Shown: positions 33,261-43,871 of the stretch, piece by piece
Layout: every line of letters begins with the position of its first letter
Numbering within the stretch: position 1 is the stretch's first letter
From: Nematopogon swammerdamellus
Lineage: Eukaryota > Arthropoda > Insecta > Lepidoptera > Adelidae
Direction of reading: 5' to 3'
Assembly (NCBI GenBank): GCA_946902875.1
Contig: OX336339.1
Location: 20,925,349 to 20,989,348, forward strand
DNA: 64,000 nt
Position numbers and translations under genes: made by a program
Notes under the pieces: model-generated
Seen by the model: the letters and a program-made list of their open reading frames with translations, nothing else
Told to the model about the DNA's origin: nothing
The model's database searches: none

Positions 33261-33884
33261 CCCTTGAGATGCTCATAAGGATAGAGAAAAGCATTACTGG
33301 CATTATGTACTAAGAAACCGTGAGTTCGGTTTCCCAACTATAATTTATAAATCTAGAAAGTCAATCATGTATGTAATAGGCTCATGCCATATGCTTGATT
33401 ATCTTATGACTTATGTTACTGTGAATGTTTAACATGAAATTGCATGCCATATACGTAAGAGCGCCTACCAATTAAAACATGCCATGTACAACCCACTTGA
33501 ATACAAATCATCGACTCCACTAAGTTATGCAAAAACAAAAAAATATAAATACGCACAGACTGGTTTCATAATTCGTAGAGATACGTTTTCCAAATAAAGT
33601 GTAGTTTGGTCAATGTTATTCGGATCACGTAAGCTACACGTTACAGCTATCTGTAATTGCAAGATTACTAGAATGGAACTGAAATCAGCAGTGATTGAAA
33701 TCTATTGGGTCTCGCTTCAATGTATGTCCGCCTGTCTGTCCATCTGTCTGTCAGAGCCCTCAGGGCGTAAATCAATGAAACAGTTCTTCTCATTTTGTAA
33801 TGAACATAACTACCTACATATTATGTCCAAAATCAAACGAGGTATACACATTCATATTTTAATTAGATTTAGCTTTACTTACGC
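33261..33884. other. No gene seen
   Basis: No supported exon. A short CTGTCTGTCC run near 33730-33750 is probable repeat debris. Confidence 0.35.
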
Positions 33885-34214
33885 CGGTGTGGGGTCGGTA
33901 CTTAAAAGGAATAGCCCCACTGCATCTCTCCCCGTGCATGTCATAAAATGCAACTAAGGGATACGGACAAGGTGCCGTGTTAAACGGCTACAGGATAGCC
34001 ACCTCTCACCGTGGCACGGTTCTTCCACCGAGTCATGCAAATGGTGAGTATTCGTGCCTTACTTGCTGCTTGATAGTTATGTATCTTGTCAAAATATTTT
34101 ACGAAACGTGGTACAGCAGCAGCACCGACCGTGCTGTACTGTAATTTACAAGAGTACTTGCAACACAACACTGATTACTCTGCTTACCCCGATTGTCGTG
34201 ATACAGCGTGTGGT
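33885..34214 (+). repeat. Family C repeat copy
   Basis: GGTGTGGGGTCGGTACTTAA, CCCCGTGCATGTCATAAAAT, CTTCCACCGAGTCATGC, GTGCCTTACTTGCTGCTTGA and CCCCGATTGTCGTGATACAG. Its 3' end is interrupted by the GC-rich MITE. Confidence 0.75.
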
Positions 34215-34218
34215 ATGT

Positions 34219-34365
34219 ATAATGCGCGGGACGGATCTCGGCGTGTCGTCGCCGCAGCGGGCGACCCGCCACGCGAATACACTATACAAGTACGGTGCGG
34301 GTGCGAGGGAGAACACCGACGAACCGCTGCGACGGCGACACGCCGAGATCCGCCCCGCGCATTAT
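34219..34365 (+). mobile_element. 147-bp GC-rich MITE, copy 1
   Basis: Begins ATAATGCGCGGG and ends CCGCGCATTAT, with inverted arms of about 33 bp (GGATCTCGGCGTGTCG). The element sits between ATGT (34215-34218) and ATGT (34366-34369), a probable target duplication. An opposite-orientation copy lies at 55267. The 147 bases are open in several frames, which creates look-alike peptides at both loci. Confidence 0.85.
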
Positions 34366-34369
34366 ATGT

Positions 34370-34590
34370 ATGCACAAGCTGTGCCCGCGGCTCCGCCCGC
34401 TCTCATATTTCAATTCACTGCTAACCTCATAAGCTATTTAGCGTGATAGTAAGTAGCCTATAGTTGATGGGAAGAATCAAGCTATCCGTAGAATTTTGTT
34501 TTATTAAAATCGGTTGAGTGGTTCTCGAGTTATAAGCGGACAGACAGACACTCAGACACTCAGACAGAAAGCAGACGTTGGATTTTATTA
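34370..34590 (+). repeat. Family E repeat copy
   Basis: GCCCGCGGCTCCGCCCGCTC, AGCTATTTAGCGTGATAGT, AGCCTATAGTTGATGGG, AAATCGGTTGAGTGGTTCTC and CAGACAGACACTCAGACAC. Confidence 0.65.
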
Positions 34591-34759
34591 TAGGTAAGGA
34601 TGTCTACGGCAAATCAACATTCCGCAAAGACCGTAGAAAATTCAAAATAATTTTCAACCTGGTAATGGCGTCTGTGGTTTATATAGAGTTCTCTTAATTG
34701 CCCACTATTTATTCGACCAATAATTAAAAATACTAGGCTGAACATAAACCACGTAGGCA

Positions 34760-35080
34760 AGCTTTTGTGAAACCGATAATTGGAACGAAATTCCGGCTGT
34801 CCGTGATTTAAGCACCGGTAATAATTAAGTGATTTAGTAATTCAACGAAACGACATAACGCACCATGAAGCATTTCAAGTATGACGAAATTTCAATAACG
34901 ATGAGAAAAGCCATCGCATAATTATTTATGGCTCGATTATGTTGAAACTGAGCGATCCATAGACAAATTAATGTCGACGCTGTTAGTTCGAAATTCTCCA
35001 TGGCGATTTAATTGGATAACTAAAATCATAAATACCAACAGCACAACTACCATAACACCAACAACGTTTTGATATGCGAA
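34760..35080. promoter_or_regulatory. Candidate regulatory block
   Basis: Repeat-free, with dense homeodomain-like words (GGTAATAATTAAGTGATTTA, CGCATAATTATTTATGG, GGCGATTTAATTGGATAAC) and no open frame. This is enhancer-like texture, by inference only. Confidence 0.3.
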
Positions 35081-35136
35081 CGCAATTAATGAATACCTAT
35101 CTTAGGAAAGAAAATACATTTGAATTTATGATAAAC

Positions 35137-36780
35137 TAGCTGTTGCCCGCGGCTTCGCTCGCGTGAAATTCGTATTCCAAAGAAGAATATAAGTAACTAA
35201 GGGCGAGGCCGAAGGCCGAGCTGCGTTAAGGTAATCGATAAACCTTCTCAAAGAAAGTAACTAACTAAGGGCGTGGCCGAATGCCGAGCTGCTGTCAGGT
35301 AAACGATAAACCTTTCTCAAATAAAGGAAGTAAGTAAGGGCGAGGCCGAAGGCCGAGCTGCGTTCAGGAAGACGATAAACCTTCTGGAAGAAGAGAAGGA
35401 ACTAAGTGCGAGGCCGAAGGCCGAGCTGCGTTCAGGTAAACCAAAAACCCTCTTCCGCCTTCGGGCCTCGCCCTTAAAGACTTCCTTTCTTCGATAGAAT
35501 ATAATATCGTTTACTCAATCTATTTATTTCATAAAAATAAAAAAGTAATATTAATAATTAAAGAATTAAAACCTACCTAACAAACATTAAAATAACTATC
35601 AAAACGGGCATTTTCAAATGTTCTTAGAGCACTTGCGGCATTACCCCGCTGGATGGCAAGGCTTACCCTTTGAATGAAGTAAATAAGCCCTTGATGGCGG
35701 GACACCAGTTGCGTCAACCAGCAGAGGCCCAAGCCTCTTTTGGCTTCACTGCTCACGGACCGAGGGTTTCAACCGCAAACGCAACAAATTCGAAATCTTG
35801 AATTATATTTCTATATTTGTTGCGTTTGAGGCTCTCCGCCCCAGCCTCGGCCGCGCCAGCCGCTCTTGAAGATGTCCTAACATTACTTGGAGCCAGTGTG
35901 AAAATAGTCCATGGCACTAAGGTGATAGCATCGGGCCTCTTGCCATCCAGCCGGGAATAACCGCGAGGTTCTAGGATGCACGGTATATTTGCCGTCAGAA
36001 GCGTGGACTTTATAATAAAATTTAAATTAATTAACTCAATCTTAATATTAATTAACTTTATTCGAGATGGTTTAGCTTCTTCCTGAACGCAGCTCGGCCT
36101 TCGGCCTCGCCCTTAGTTACTTGCTTTCTTCGAGATGGTTTATCATTTGTCAGAACGTAGCTCGGCCTTCGGCGTCGCCTTAGTTACTTACTTTCTTCAA
36201 AAATGTTTACCTTTTTCCTGAACGCAGCTCGGCCTACGGCCTCGCCCTTAGTTACTTGCTTTCTTCGAGATGGTTTATGGTCTTCCCGAATAGAGCACGG
36301 CCTTCGGCCTCGCCCTTAGTTACTTTCTTTCTTCAAGATGGTTTAGCTTCTTCCTGAACGCAGCTCGGCCTTCGGCCTGGCCCTTAGTTACTTGCTTTCT
36401 TCGAGATGGTTTTTCAATTATCAGAACGTAGCTCGGCCTTCGGCCTCGCCTTAGTTACTTACTTTCTTCAAGATGATAAGCTTCTTCCTGAACGCAGCTC
36501 GGCCTTCGGCCTCGCCCTTAGTTACTTGCTTTCTTCGAGATGGTTTTGCAATTATCCGAACGTAGCTCGGCCTTCGGCCTCGCCTTAGTTACTTACTTTC
36601 TTCAAGATGGTTTAGCTTTTTCCTGAACGCAGCTCGGCCTGCGGCCTCGCCCATAGTTACTTTCATCGAGAAAGAATATCGTTTACGTGAGCGCAGATCC
36701 GCCTTCGGGCCCACCTTTAGTTACTTACTTTCTTTTTTTGAAATACGAATTTCACGCGAGCGAAGCCGTTATTGCACCAA
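35137..36780. mobile_element. Foldback element made of inverted tandem arrays
   Basis: The left end (CGGCTTCGCTCGCGTGAAAT TCGTATT) and right end (reverse complement of the same words, 36738-36768) are inverted. Inside each end is a tandem array of the same ~62-bp unit (GAGGCCGAAGGCCGAGCTGC with AGTAACTAAGGGC): about four units on the left (35190-35470) and about ten on the right (36040-36745), in opposite orientation. The ~550-bp centre has its own inverted words (CCCGCTGGATGGCAAG / CTTGCCATCCAGCCGG) and no intact frame. A single-stranded copy would fold into a long stem. Confidence 0.8.
36040..36745 (+). repeat. Tandem array, ~62-bp unit, about ten copies
   Basis: The unit reads CTGAACGCAGCTCGGCCTTC, then GGCCTCGCCCTTAGTTACTT, then GCTTTCTTCGAGATGGTTTA. 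Copies alternate in the spacer before CTGAACGC. The reading frames here are artefacts. Confidence 0.9.
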
Positions 36781-37525
36781 TGACAGCGACATAACTTCGA
36801 CTTTCAATTATTTTTTTTATTTATCAAACAATTTGTCACCGGCCAGCTCACGTCGAGATGACAGTTCTCCGTTGTCAACATGATATTTAAAATTGTTTTT
36901 TACCATTACTTTGGATTACGTGATTTTTATTATATTTTTTAATTATTATGTTAATCCGGGATATACAATGTCACTATAAAAAGTTTCGTCAAATTCCGTT
37001 CAGTGGTTTTTGCGAGATGCGCGTACAAATAGACATTTTTGCATTTACGATTTTATTATATGTATAGAAAGAATAAAGAATAGATATGTATAGACTGTTG
37101 TGTTCAAGTTATAAAAAAGAAGAACTTGTCATTTTCGTTGTATCTACTTTTTTAAAATTTCGAATGAATATTTTATTCAAATTGTATTTGCTGCCAGTTC
37201 TCAAGATGTAATTATGCACTTTGGACTACGTGATTTTAAACGCGCAATAATGTTTTTATTATTGTTTATTTTTTTTTTTATTTTTGTTATTTTTTTTTAC
37301 GTATTATGTTAACCCGGCATATAAACTGCCACTATACAAAGTTTCGTCTAATTCCGTTCGGTGGTTTTTGCGTGATGCGCGTACAGACAAACAAACAAAC
37401 AAACAAAAATTTTAAAATCTGTTCTAAAATGTTCAGTATCTTATTTTAAGCCACCCTGGTTAGTTTTTTTCCGAATACATTCAATGTACAGACTTTCTTA
37501 CCTCTACGATTTTATTATATGTATA
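36781..37525 (+). repeat. Two direct copies of a retroposon 3' end
   Basis: Copy 1 (about 36840-37070) and copy 2 (about 37185-37525) share the order AGATG, TTGGA(C/T)TACGTGATTTT, TATGTTAA(C/T)CCGG, AGTTTCGTC(A/T)AATTCCG and GTGGTTTTTGCG, and both end TTTTATTATATGTATAG. Copy 2 also has an ACAAACAAAC run. Confidence 0.7.
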
Positions 37526-37639
37526 GATTAGATTGTAATGAGGAAGAATATTTTGAAGCAAACAAACACGCAAGACAATGATGAAATTCGATTTTTCACT
37601 CACAATAAAACCTTTAATGCAGAAGCATATGTACCTACA

Positions 37640-37820
37640 TACATACATGCATACCACACGCTGTATCCCGACAATCGGGGTAAACATAGTAATCGGTGTT
37701 GTGCTACAAGTACTCTTATAATAAAAGCACAAGAACGACCACCACGTTTAGGAAAGCAAAGTATTAGGACAAGATAACTATCAAGCAGCAAGTAAGGCAC
37801 AAAGATCCACCTGATGAAGT
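37640..37820 (-). repeat. Family C fragment
   Basis: CTGTATCCCGACAATCGGGG, AATCGGTGTTGTGCTACAAG and ACTATCAAGCAGCAAGTAAG. Confidence 0.7.
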
Positions 37821-38214
37821 AAATGTGTACGTAGGAATTAGATACGCTGAAATCTTTGAACACTATCCATCGTTTTCAGTAATTTTAACCTCATTACTAC
37901 ACACAGCGTTACCGAGTTCATGAGAATTGTTCAATGTTGACGAAAGAAGTACATGTTCCCCTGAAGAGTGTAGGCGGGTTTAATGCACCAAGATCGGATT
38001 AACAACTTTGGAGTGTGTAATTAATTTCATAGTCTGCAGCGAATGACAAAGTAATATTGCAGCCTCCAGAAGAAGAGTCGATTTGGCTTCGTGCCTAGAT
38101 GGTTGCGGTTAATCAATGTCTAGTGGCGGTGTCTGTTTATTTATTCTCCTTTCTGTAGCAATCAATGAAATCTTCGTTGATATTTGATATTAGAACAAGA
38201 TTATTTTTCTATTT
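37821..38214. other. No gene seen
   Basis: No exon or repeat recognised. Confidence 0.35.
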
Positions 38215-38780
38215 AATCTCTCCCCGTGCATTCGTAAGAGGCGACTAAGGGATATTTGTTTTTTTTTTTATGGGAATCACGACATATGGCGCGCGCCAGA
38301 CCAACGCAGAGGTGTAGTCCGACGGCGCCCTCGACGGTGGTGCCCAGGGGCATTCATATTTACGGGGGCTGCGAATACCATGTCGGCCGGCTAGGTGCAT
38401 CTTCACATTATGTTTGAAGGATCCCAGACTGTACATTAGAGGAAAGGATGGAGGTGGGAGTGCATTCCACATGTTGGCAACCCTGTAAATAAAGGATTTA
38501 CAGGGTCGATTTTCCCTAAGTGGAGGGATATAGACAAGATGCCGTCCTAAGGGCGACAGGCTAGCCACCTCTCACCTTGGTGCGGTCCGTTCACCGCGTC
38601 ACGCAGCAGTTGAGCCTTCGTGCCTTACTTGCTGATTGATAGTTATCTTGTCCTAATACTTTGCTAAACGTGGTGGTCGGTGTAGTACTGCAATTTACCA
38701 GCATAGTTCTTGCAGCACAATACGGATTACTCTGCTTACTCCGATTGTCGGGATACAGAGTGTGGTATGTAGGTGTATGT
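38215..38780 (+). repeat. Family C repeat split by a retroposon
   Basis: TCTCCCCGTGCATTCGTAAG and GCGACTAAGGGATA stop at 38252 and resume at 38532 (TAGACAAGATGCCGTCC). It then runs through GTGCCTTACTTGCTGATTGA to GATTGTCGGGATACAGAGTG. Confidence 0.75.
38256..38530 (-). mobile_element. 5'-truncated non-LTR retroposon (RT C-terminus)
   Basis: The minus-strand frame reads IPPLRENRPCKSFIYRVANM, WNALPPPSFP and SLGSFKHNVKMHLAGR, matching the C-terminal 'WNxLPxxVFPxxYxLGxFKxxVxxxLxG' motif of CR1/Daphne-like elements. It ends in an A-rich tail (T-run on the plus strand at 38260-38270). Flanking AGGGATA on both sides (about 38246-38252 and 38525-38531) is a probable 7-bp target duplication. Confidence 0.75.
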
Positions 38781-40175
38781 AGGTGGTCCTCTCTTTTCTT
38801 CATTTCTGAATATTGGCTAGTTATCGAATTTCAAAAATATTAAAGAAGAGCAAATTGCTAAGAACATGATAGGAGTGAGTTTAGATTTGGAAAGTCAAGA
38901 GGAGATTTCATAAAGTTGAAACTCATAATTGACAAAAATACTAAATAACACATTATTTATTACCGTCAATGAACTTCCGAATCTTATTAAAATCAAAATA
39001 AAAAATATATAAAAATAATAAATAAAATGTCCATTATTGAAATGAGCACATGTCGCCGGCATCGGGTCCGTTTCATCTCAGTTTATTATTTCAAATGATG
39101 TGTCGAATTGCGATCGAAAGGTGATAAAAACTGCAATAAATCGTCTCCGATGCCCGAACAAAGCGTCCCGAGAGGCCAACAATCGACTCAATTTGTGAAC
39201 ATTATTTCGTGGTGGAAGATATTATGGTGTGACCATCTTTGGCGTTGGAACGGTATATTGATTGGTGTGGTGCCGATTTGTGGCTCTATCTGACCAATCA
39301 GCTGGCACTAACCAGGTATTATGTAGCAGTATTACACGCTACAGGTATTATACGTAATTCAAAGTAAGCAGTTTTAAAAAATTGCTTTATTACAAGTCAT
39401 TCGAACGCAATAATAAATTTTGTATTCCAATTTGTAATTTAACTAATTGGCCAGGGTACGACCAGGGTATCAGAAATTTGAAGAGATCAGAAGAATCAAT
39501 AACCCTAGTAATAGAAAAGCAAATAATCAAGATATTAACATTGACTTATACAACATCATTGGATAATAATGCAAAATAAGGGTGCACGGAAGTCAAGATA
39601 TCGCGAAAGATGAATTTAAAACTGTACCTTTAACCGACCAGATTCCTACAGCGTCCAGCTCGGATAGCATCAAACTGGTAAAGTTCCTCCCGGCGAGGAT
39701 GGATTTAGGACCTTATAAGGCTGCACTGGCAGCGCCGATCGCTTGAAAAAGCTAAGGGAAAAATCAGCGTGCAGACTCGGTTATGGAATCGGCGTGCCGC
39801 GTGTACGGAAAGCATCTTCTAGCGCACGATTATAACGTTGATCCAACACAAAAACTGTTGGAAATCGACCGTAGAAGGAGCAACAAAGATAATAATAAAT
39901 CTATTGCCGTAGAGCAGAGGTTCTATAGCGAAGGAATTCATATTTTAATGGGAGTCGGGAATCGGGATTGGATACTTGTTGTTTAGAACATAGAATTTGA
40001 ATTAGCATACATACTCGTTTACCGGAAGGAGTTTCTCGATTGATTCGGTTATTGTTCCTTTTCTTACCTGTAACAAAATGATATTTACAATGTAATATAC
40101 AATCTATAAGCAACTGTGAAATTTAATAAAAAATTGAACATTTCATTACATTGCACATTTGAATACATCCACTGC
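38781..40175. other. No gene seen
   Basis: AT-rich in 38780-39060; mixed composition in 39560-39900. No splice-supported exon or known repeat. Confidence 0.35.
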
Positions 40176-40390
40176 ACTGAAAGAAACGTCGGTCGAAACG
40201 GCTATATAAATAGTTCGTGTTTTCCGTCCAGTTCAGTGTAGCCGACATGAAATGAAGGGAAGCACTGACACGGCTGTTAGTTCACCCGGTGTTATGGGCT
40301 AAAATCACGGATGTTGTAGGTGATGTAGCCAACCACAGACCACCTTCTGTGTAGCCAACCGTGTCAGTTTCCATAAAAATAATTACATTA
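40176..40390 (+). mobile_element. SINE copy, sense, 5'-truncated, with an internal duplication
   Basis: AACGTCGGTCGAAACGGCTA, CAGTTCAGTGTAGCCGACAT, GTTCACCCGGTGTTATGGGC and CCGTGTCAGTTTCCATAAAA. A short GTAGCCAACC-containing segment is duplicated near the 3' end (40328-40370). Confidence 0.8.
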
Positions 40391-41054
40391 TATATTTTTT
40401 GGAATTCACTGTGGGACTTATGGAATCTTAGATTAATAAGTAAGTATAAATAATAAATTATTATGCTAGGATTATATTAGCAATAAGCGCTCATGAATAT
40501 ATTGTGACCATGAGAATTTAATTGCGGAAGATCTTGGATCCATTATAAGAAAATAAATTTAATTTATTTTTATCTTACGAGAATATCGATTCATCTTGTC
40601 CGTGCTTCAATGGTCAAGAAGAATCGGACCTAACTGTACAATATAAAATACCTGCTCAAGTTATCACGATTATTGTGTTTCTTATCACAACCATCTCAGA
40701 TAAATCTAACTAAATTAAACAATGAACACAAAGATCTACCGGTTTCGTTCGAGCGAGAGCATTTTTAACAAGGTTCCCATTTTCGCTCAGTCAACTCCTC
40801 GAGTCATGGTGACTGGAGCCGTTGGCGAGGTCACACTGTCTTCGATGGCGGATGTCGGCTCTGCTTCCTCCTGCGACCTTACAAAGATCTGAAAACCGTA
40901 ATGCTCTGGGAAAGTTACAGTTCACTTCCTTTCTTTATTATATCAAAAGTTGTAACATGAATTTGAGATCATTATTTTTTGTCAGGGGCTGAATGTCACT
41001 TTCTGTCCTCTGTGACCACAGTACGTAGTTCGCTGCATATGTAATTGTTATATC
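40391..41054. other. No gene seen
   Basis: AT-rich, then mixed; 40730-40890 is GC-balanced. Nothing is supported. Confidence 0.35.
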
Positions 41055-41215
41055 ATAAAACTAGTTTGATATAACAAATTTTTGCTCATAGCTCAGACCA
41101 CCGATGACATAGCGTTATGATTTATAGCCTAAAACTATCTTGAGAAGTGACAGAATGTAACAGTGATAACCGTATGTAAATGGATACAGCGGTTTTCGAG
41201 TTATAAGGATATTCA
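41055..41215 (+). repeat. Family E repeat fragment
   Basis: TTTTTGCTCATAGCTCAGAC, TTATAGCCTAAAACTATCTT, GAGAAGTGACAGAATGTAAC and CGGTTTTCGAGTTATAAGGA, the inverse of the copy at 3720-3850. Confidence 0.55.
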
Positions 41216-41600
41216 TATATTGAGGAACGTTACACGGCCGTAGAAATTTCGCTCTATTTAATGGAATCGGAACGGATTCAGGCGGTCGGATTCGGACCTG
41301 GCGCACTGTGTTCTCCCGGTAAAAGCGCGCACCTCCAGCTATCAGATAGAGGCGCATCGAACGCGCGCGGAGGAGACGATCTCGAATCTCGACTCTCGCT
41401 CGAGTCGTGATCGATGTCGATCGAACTGTCACGCCTGAGTTCAACGACCGCGGGGTCAGGGTCGGCATACGAGCGCTTTGGTGCACTTATGCAAACGCGG
41501 ATACACGCTGCAGCGGCGGGGCGGGGGCGGTGGCGGGGCGGCGGCAGCGGAGGGGGCGCGCGGTGCGCAGACTCGCCAACTTGTAGGGACTGTTTATGCT
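41216..41600. promoter_or_regulatory. CpG-rich island, possible promoter or 5' UTR
   Basis: A 385-bp stretch with dense CpG, including GGCGGGGCGGGGGCGGTGGC at about 41515-41535 and TCTCGAATCTCGACTCTCGC upstream. Open frames exist on both strands but have simple Arg/Gly composition. It could hold the cadherin gene's non-coding first exon or promoter, but no initiator or donor is decisive. Confidence 0.3.
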
Positions 41601-42364
41601 AATGAACATGTGAGATGAGAGTTTACCTGCGCATTCATTTTTAAGACGATACCCATAGCCGGCTGCTTTGCATAGCATAGAAAAAGGTCGTAAGTCGGTG
41701 TTGTTTTTAAAAATATACAACAGTAGAGTTCTGTGCTTGTGGTTTAGTTATTTATCAGTGTAATAAATATTTAGTTTTATTCATTCACTTTTGCGTCAGA
41801 TGAAAAAATTTTTTTTTTTTCGAAGTATTTATTTTAAATAATAAAACGTTTTAAACAAATAATTGAACAAAATAAATTACATACAGAATTTTCGAGGCTT
41901 AATATTATTGCTCCAGTCAAAGACCAGTAAACAATTAATAATAAGAATAATCAATTTTAATTATTTTTCCATCAAATATCAAGTGCAGTGTGACAGATAT
42001 TTTCAAAATGTTTACAAAACTTTACAGAAAACATGCTCTGACCTCGGCTCAGACTTGAACTATGTATGAGATGCGAATACAATATGAATGCATACACAAT
42101 AACAAATCATTGACCGCACGAAAGGTTCGAAGCGGGTCCAGTCAGCCAGCCATTCCACTCGCGGGCCAAAGTTGCAAGTTCAGTTACCCAACTTGACACC
42201 CGGGTGGCAGAAGTAGTGAAGTGCACGCGAACGCGGGTTGAGTATCAGCTATGAAAATAATATCCAGAAATGAGAAACGGCATTCTCATGTAGGTAAAAT
42301 TTGGTCGGCATGCAGCCTATTTGTGGCAGAGAGAATATTAATATACTTGAGTGTATCATTTTTA
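41601..42364. other. No gene seen
   Basis: AT-rich, then mixed (42100-42240). No supported exon. Confidence 0.35.
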
Positions 42365-42590
42365 GGTTTCTGTATCCGTATGATGGAAGCCTATTACAAA
42401 GCCTACGTCGTCTGTCTGGCTGATTGTCTGTCCGTCCGTCCGAAGGCTGTACCTTTTGAACTGTAATAGGTAGTCGGTTTAAATGTTCACAAAATGTGGG
42501 TTATTTATTACGGTTAAAAAGATACAGCCCTAGGACGGACGGACAGATAGAGAAACGGCGGCGCGTAGGCTTAGTAATGGCTTCTCTGCG
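42365..42590. repeat. Two family A fragments head to head
   Basis: The left half is antisense (GGTTTCTGTATCCGTATGAT, CTATTACAAAGCCTACGTCG). The right half is sense (TTACGGTTAAAAAGATACAG, GGCGTAGGCTTAGTAATGGC shortened). Confidence 0.6.
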
Positions 42591-42594
42591 GGGT

Positions 42595-42745
42595 ACCTAC
42601 GAAGACCCAACTGTTGCTCCACTTGGTGGAAGGATCGTACCAAGGTAAGAGGTGACCTGTTTGTCCCTATCCGTTAGTCGTCTTTTACGATAAGCAGGGG
42701 AAGAGAAGAAGTGGGGCTATTATTTTTAACTACTGGCCCCACATG
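42595..42745 (-). repeat. Family C fragment
   Basis: CCACTTGGTGGAAGGATCGT, GTTAGTCGTCTTTTACGATA and GTGGGGCTATTATTTTTAAC. Confidence 0.7.
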
Positions 42746-42784
42746 ATACCTTCTAATTGTATCAGCTACAAGCACTGCAACGCG

Positions 42785-42900
42785 CCGGAGAACACGGACT
42801 ATTTTATTATAGCAGTGTCGTTCGACTCGACCGACCGTCATTCAGCGCGGCATACCAATCCCGATGGGTTCAACCCTTCCACGGGAATAAGGAACGGAAT
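42785..42900 (-). mobile_element. SINE fragment
   Basis: GAGAACACGGACTATTTTAT, CGACCGTCATTCAGCGCGG and GGGTTCAACCCTTCCACGG: the central body of the SINE family, antisense and decayed. Confidence 0.6.
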
Positions 42901-43560
42901 AAGGAACTTACAGTTTCAGTGTAACAGATATAGGCGTACATAGATTTTCGTATCTGTGGACTCAAGTGGAGATCAACCTCCTGGACGAGTTGGTGTCGCT
43001 TCTAGGTATTTCTTTCCATGGCGTCATCCGTAAAGCCGAGGCGCGCTTCGTCATAGGCACGATAATGTCTTGTGACCGTGGTGCAATATTGCATACAATT
43101 TATTACATTTTAAGTAATAAATATTTCATGTATATTACAGTTAGTTATTATGTCATTTACTAGCAAAGTATTTGAAGTCTTTGTTTACTAGTAACAGATG
43201 AACTTCAAAATTCAACTATACTAACCGCTTTAGGTCACGTCTAAGATTTCTGGTTATATGATTAGATTAATAATTTTTTTATATTACAAGTACTATAATT
43301 CAATTATGGCACAATCATCTTGCATACCACTTGACATGATAGATGGCGATGATGGACGCGGAGGAGGGATGACACTTTCGTTTGTATTAACAGCTGACAG
43401 AAACATCGTGTTTATGATACGGTCTGATTCTTGGGGTATGACTTATTGAATTCAACTTTGTTTTAATAGTAGATGTACATGTGCCAACGGTATATAAATT
43501 TTGCTCACGTGCTTCGCTGTCGGCTCAACGTTTCTTAAAATAGTTCCTATATCGCACCGC
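42901..43560. other. No gene seen
   Basis: AT-rich with no supported exon. Confidence 0.35.
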
Positions 43561-43790
43561 TAGGGTGTGGAGTGTGGAGCTGTCTTTCGGAGAGAGTGTT
43601 TCCCGACTCGTTTAACCTTCTTCAAGCCCAGCAACCGTCCGCAACTCTGCTGGAATGGCATCCCACTGAGCGTCGTTTCGCGAGGAGAAGTAAATTTAGC
43701 TCTGTCGTCTGCACCATTGGACCCGCTCGGCACAACCACCCATTTTCTGATTTGATAAAAAAAGCTTCGACCATGCAAAATTTCGCGTGC
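43561..43790 (+). mobile_element. Possible RT C-terminal fragment
   Basis: The plus-strand frame WSCLSERVFPDSFNL weakly resembles the 'WNxLPxxVFPxSYNL' end of CR1-like RTs. The rest of the frame has no similarity I recognise. Low confidence. Confidence 0.25.
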
Positions 43791-43825
43791 AGAGAGATAG
43801 AGATATAATAAATTGTTAGGTGCTT

Positions 43826-43871
43826 ATTGCCATAGAATGCACTTTCAGTGAAAAGTGCATTGTATGGCAAT
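43826..43871. repeat. 46-base hairpin
   Basis: Arms ATTGCCATAGAATGCACTTT and AAAGTGCATTGTATGGCAAT pair over 20 bp with one mismatch around a CAGTGA loop. It is too short for a canonical animal microRNA precursor. Confidence 0.8.

Noticed and set aside
34054..34446. A protein family shared with the locus at 55192-55437
   Set aside because: The shared peptide comes from the two copies of the 147-bp MITE, whose length is a multiple of three and GC-rich, so frames stay open by chance.
36040..36745. CRISPR-like array
   Set aside because: Units are contiguous ~62-bp tandem repeats without unique spacers, in a eukaryotic genome, with inverted copies elsewhere in the same element.
43826..43871. microRNA precursor
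   Set aside because: A 20-bp stem and 6-base loop, too short for a canonical animal pre-miRNA, with no flanking stem.
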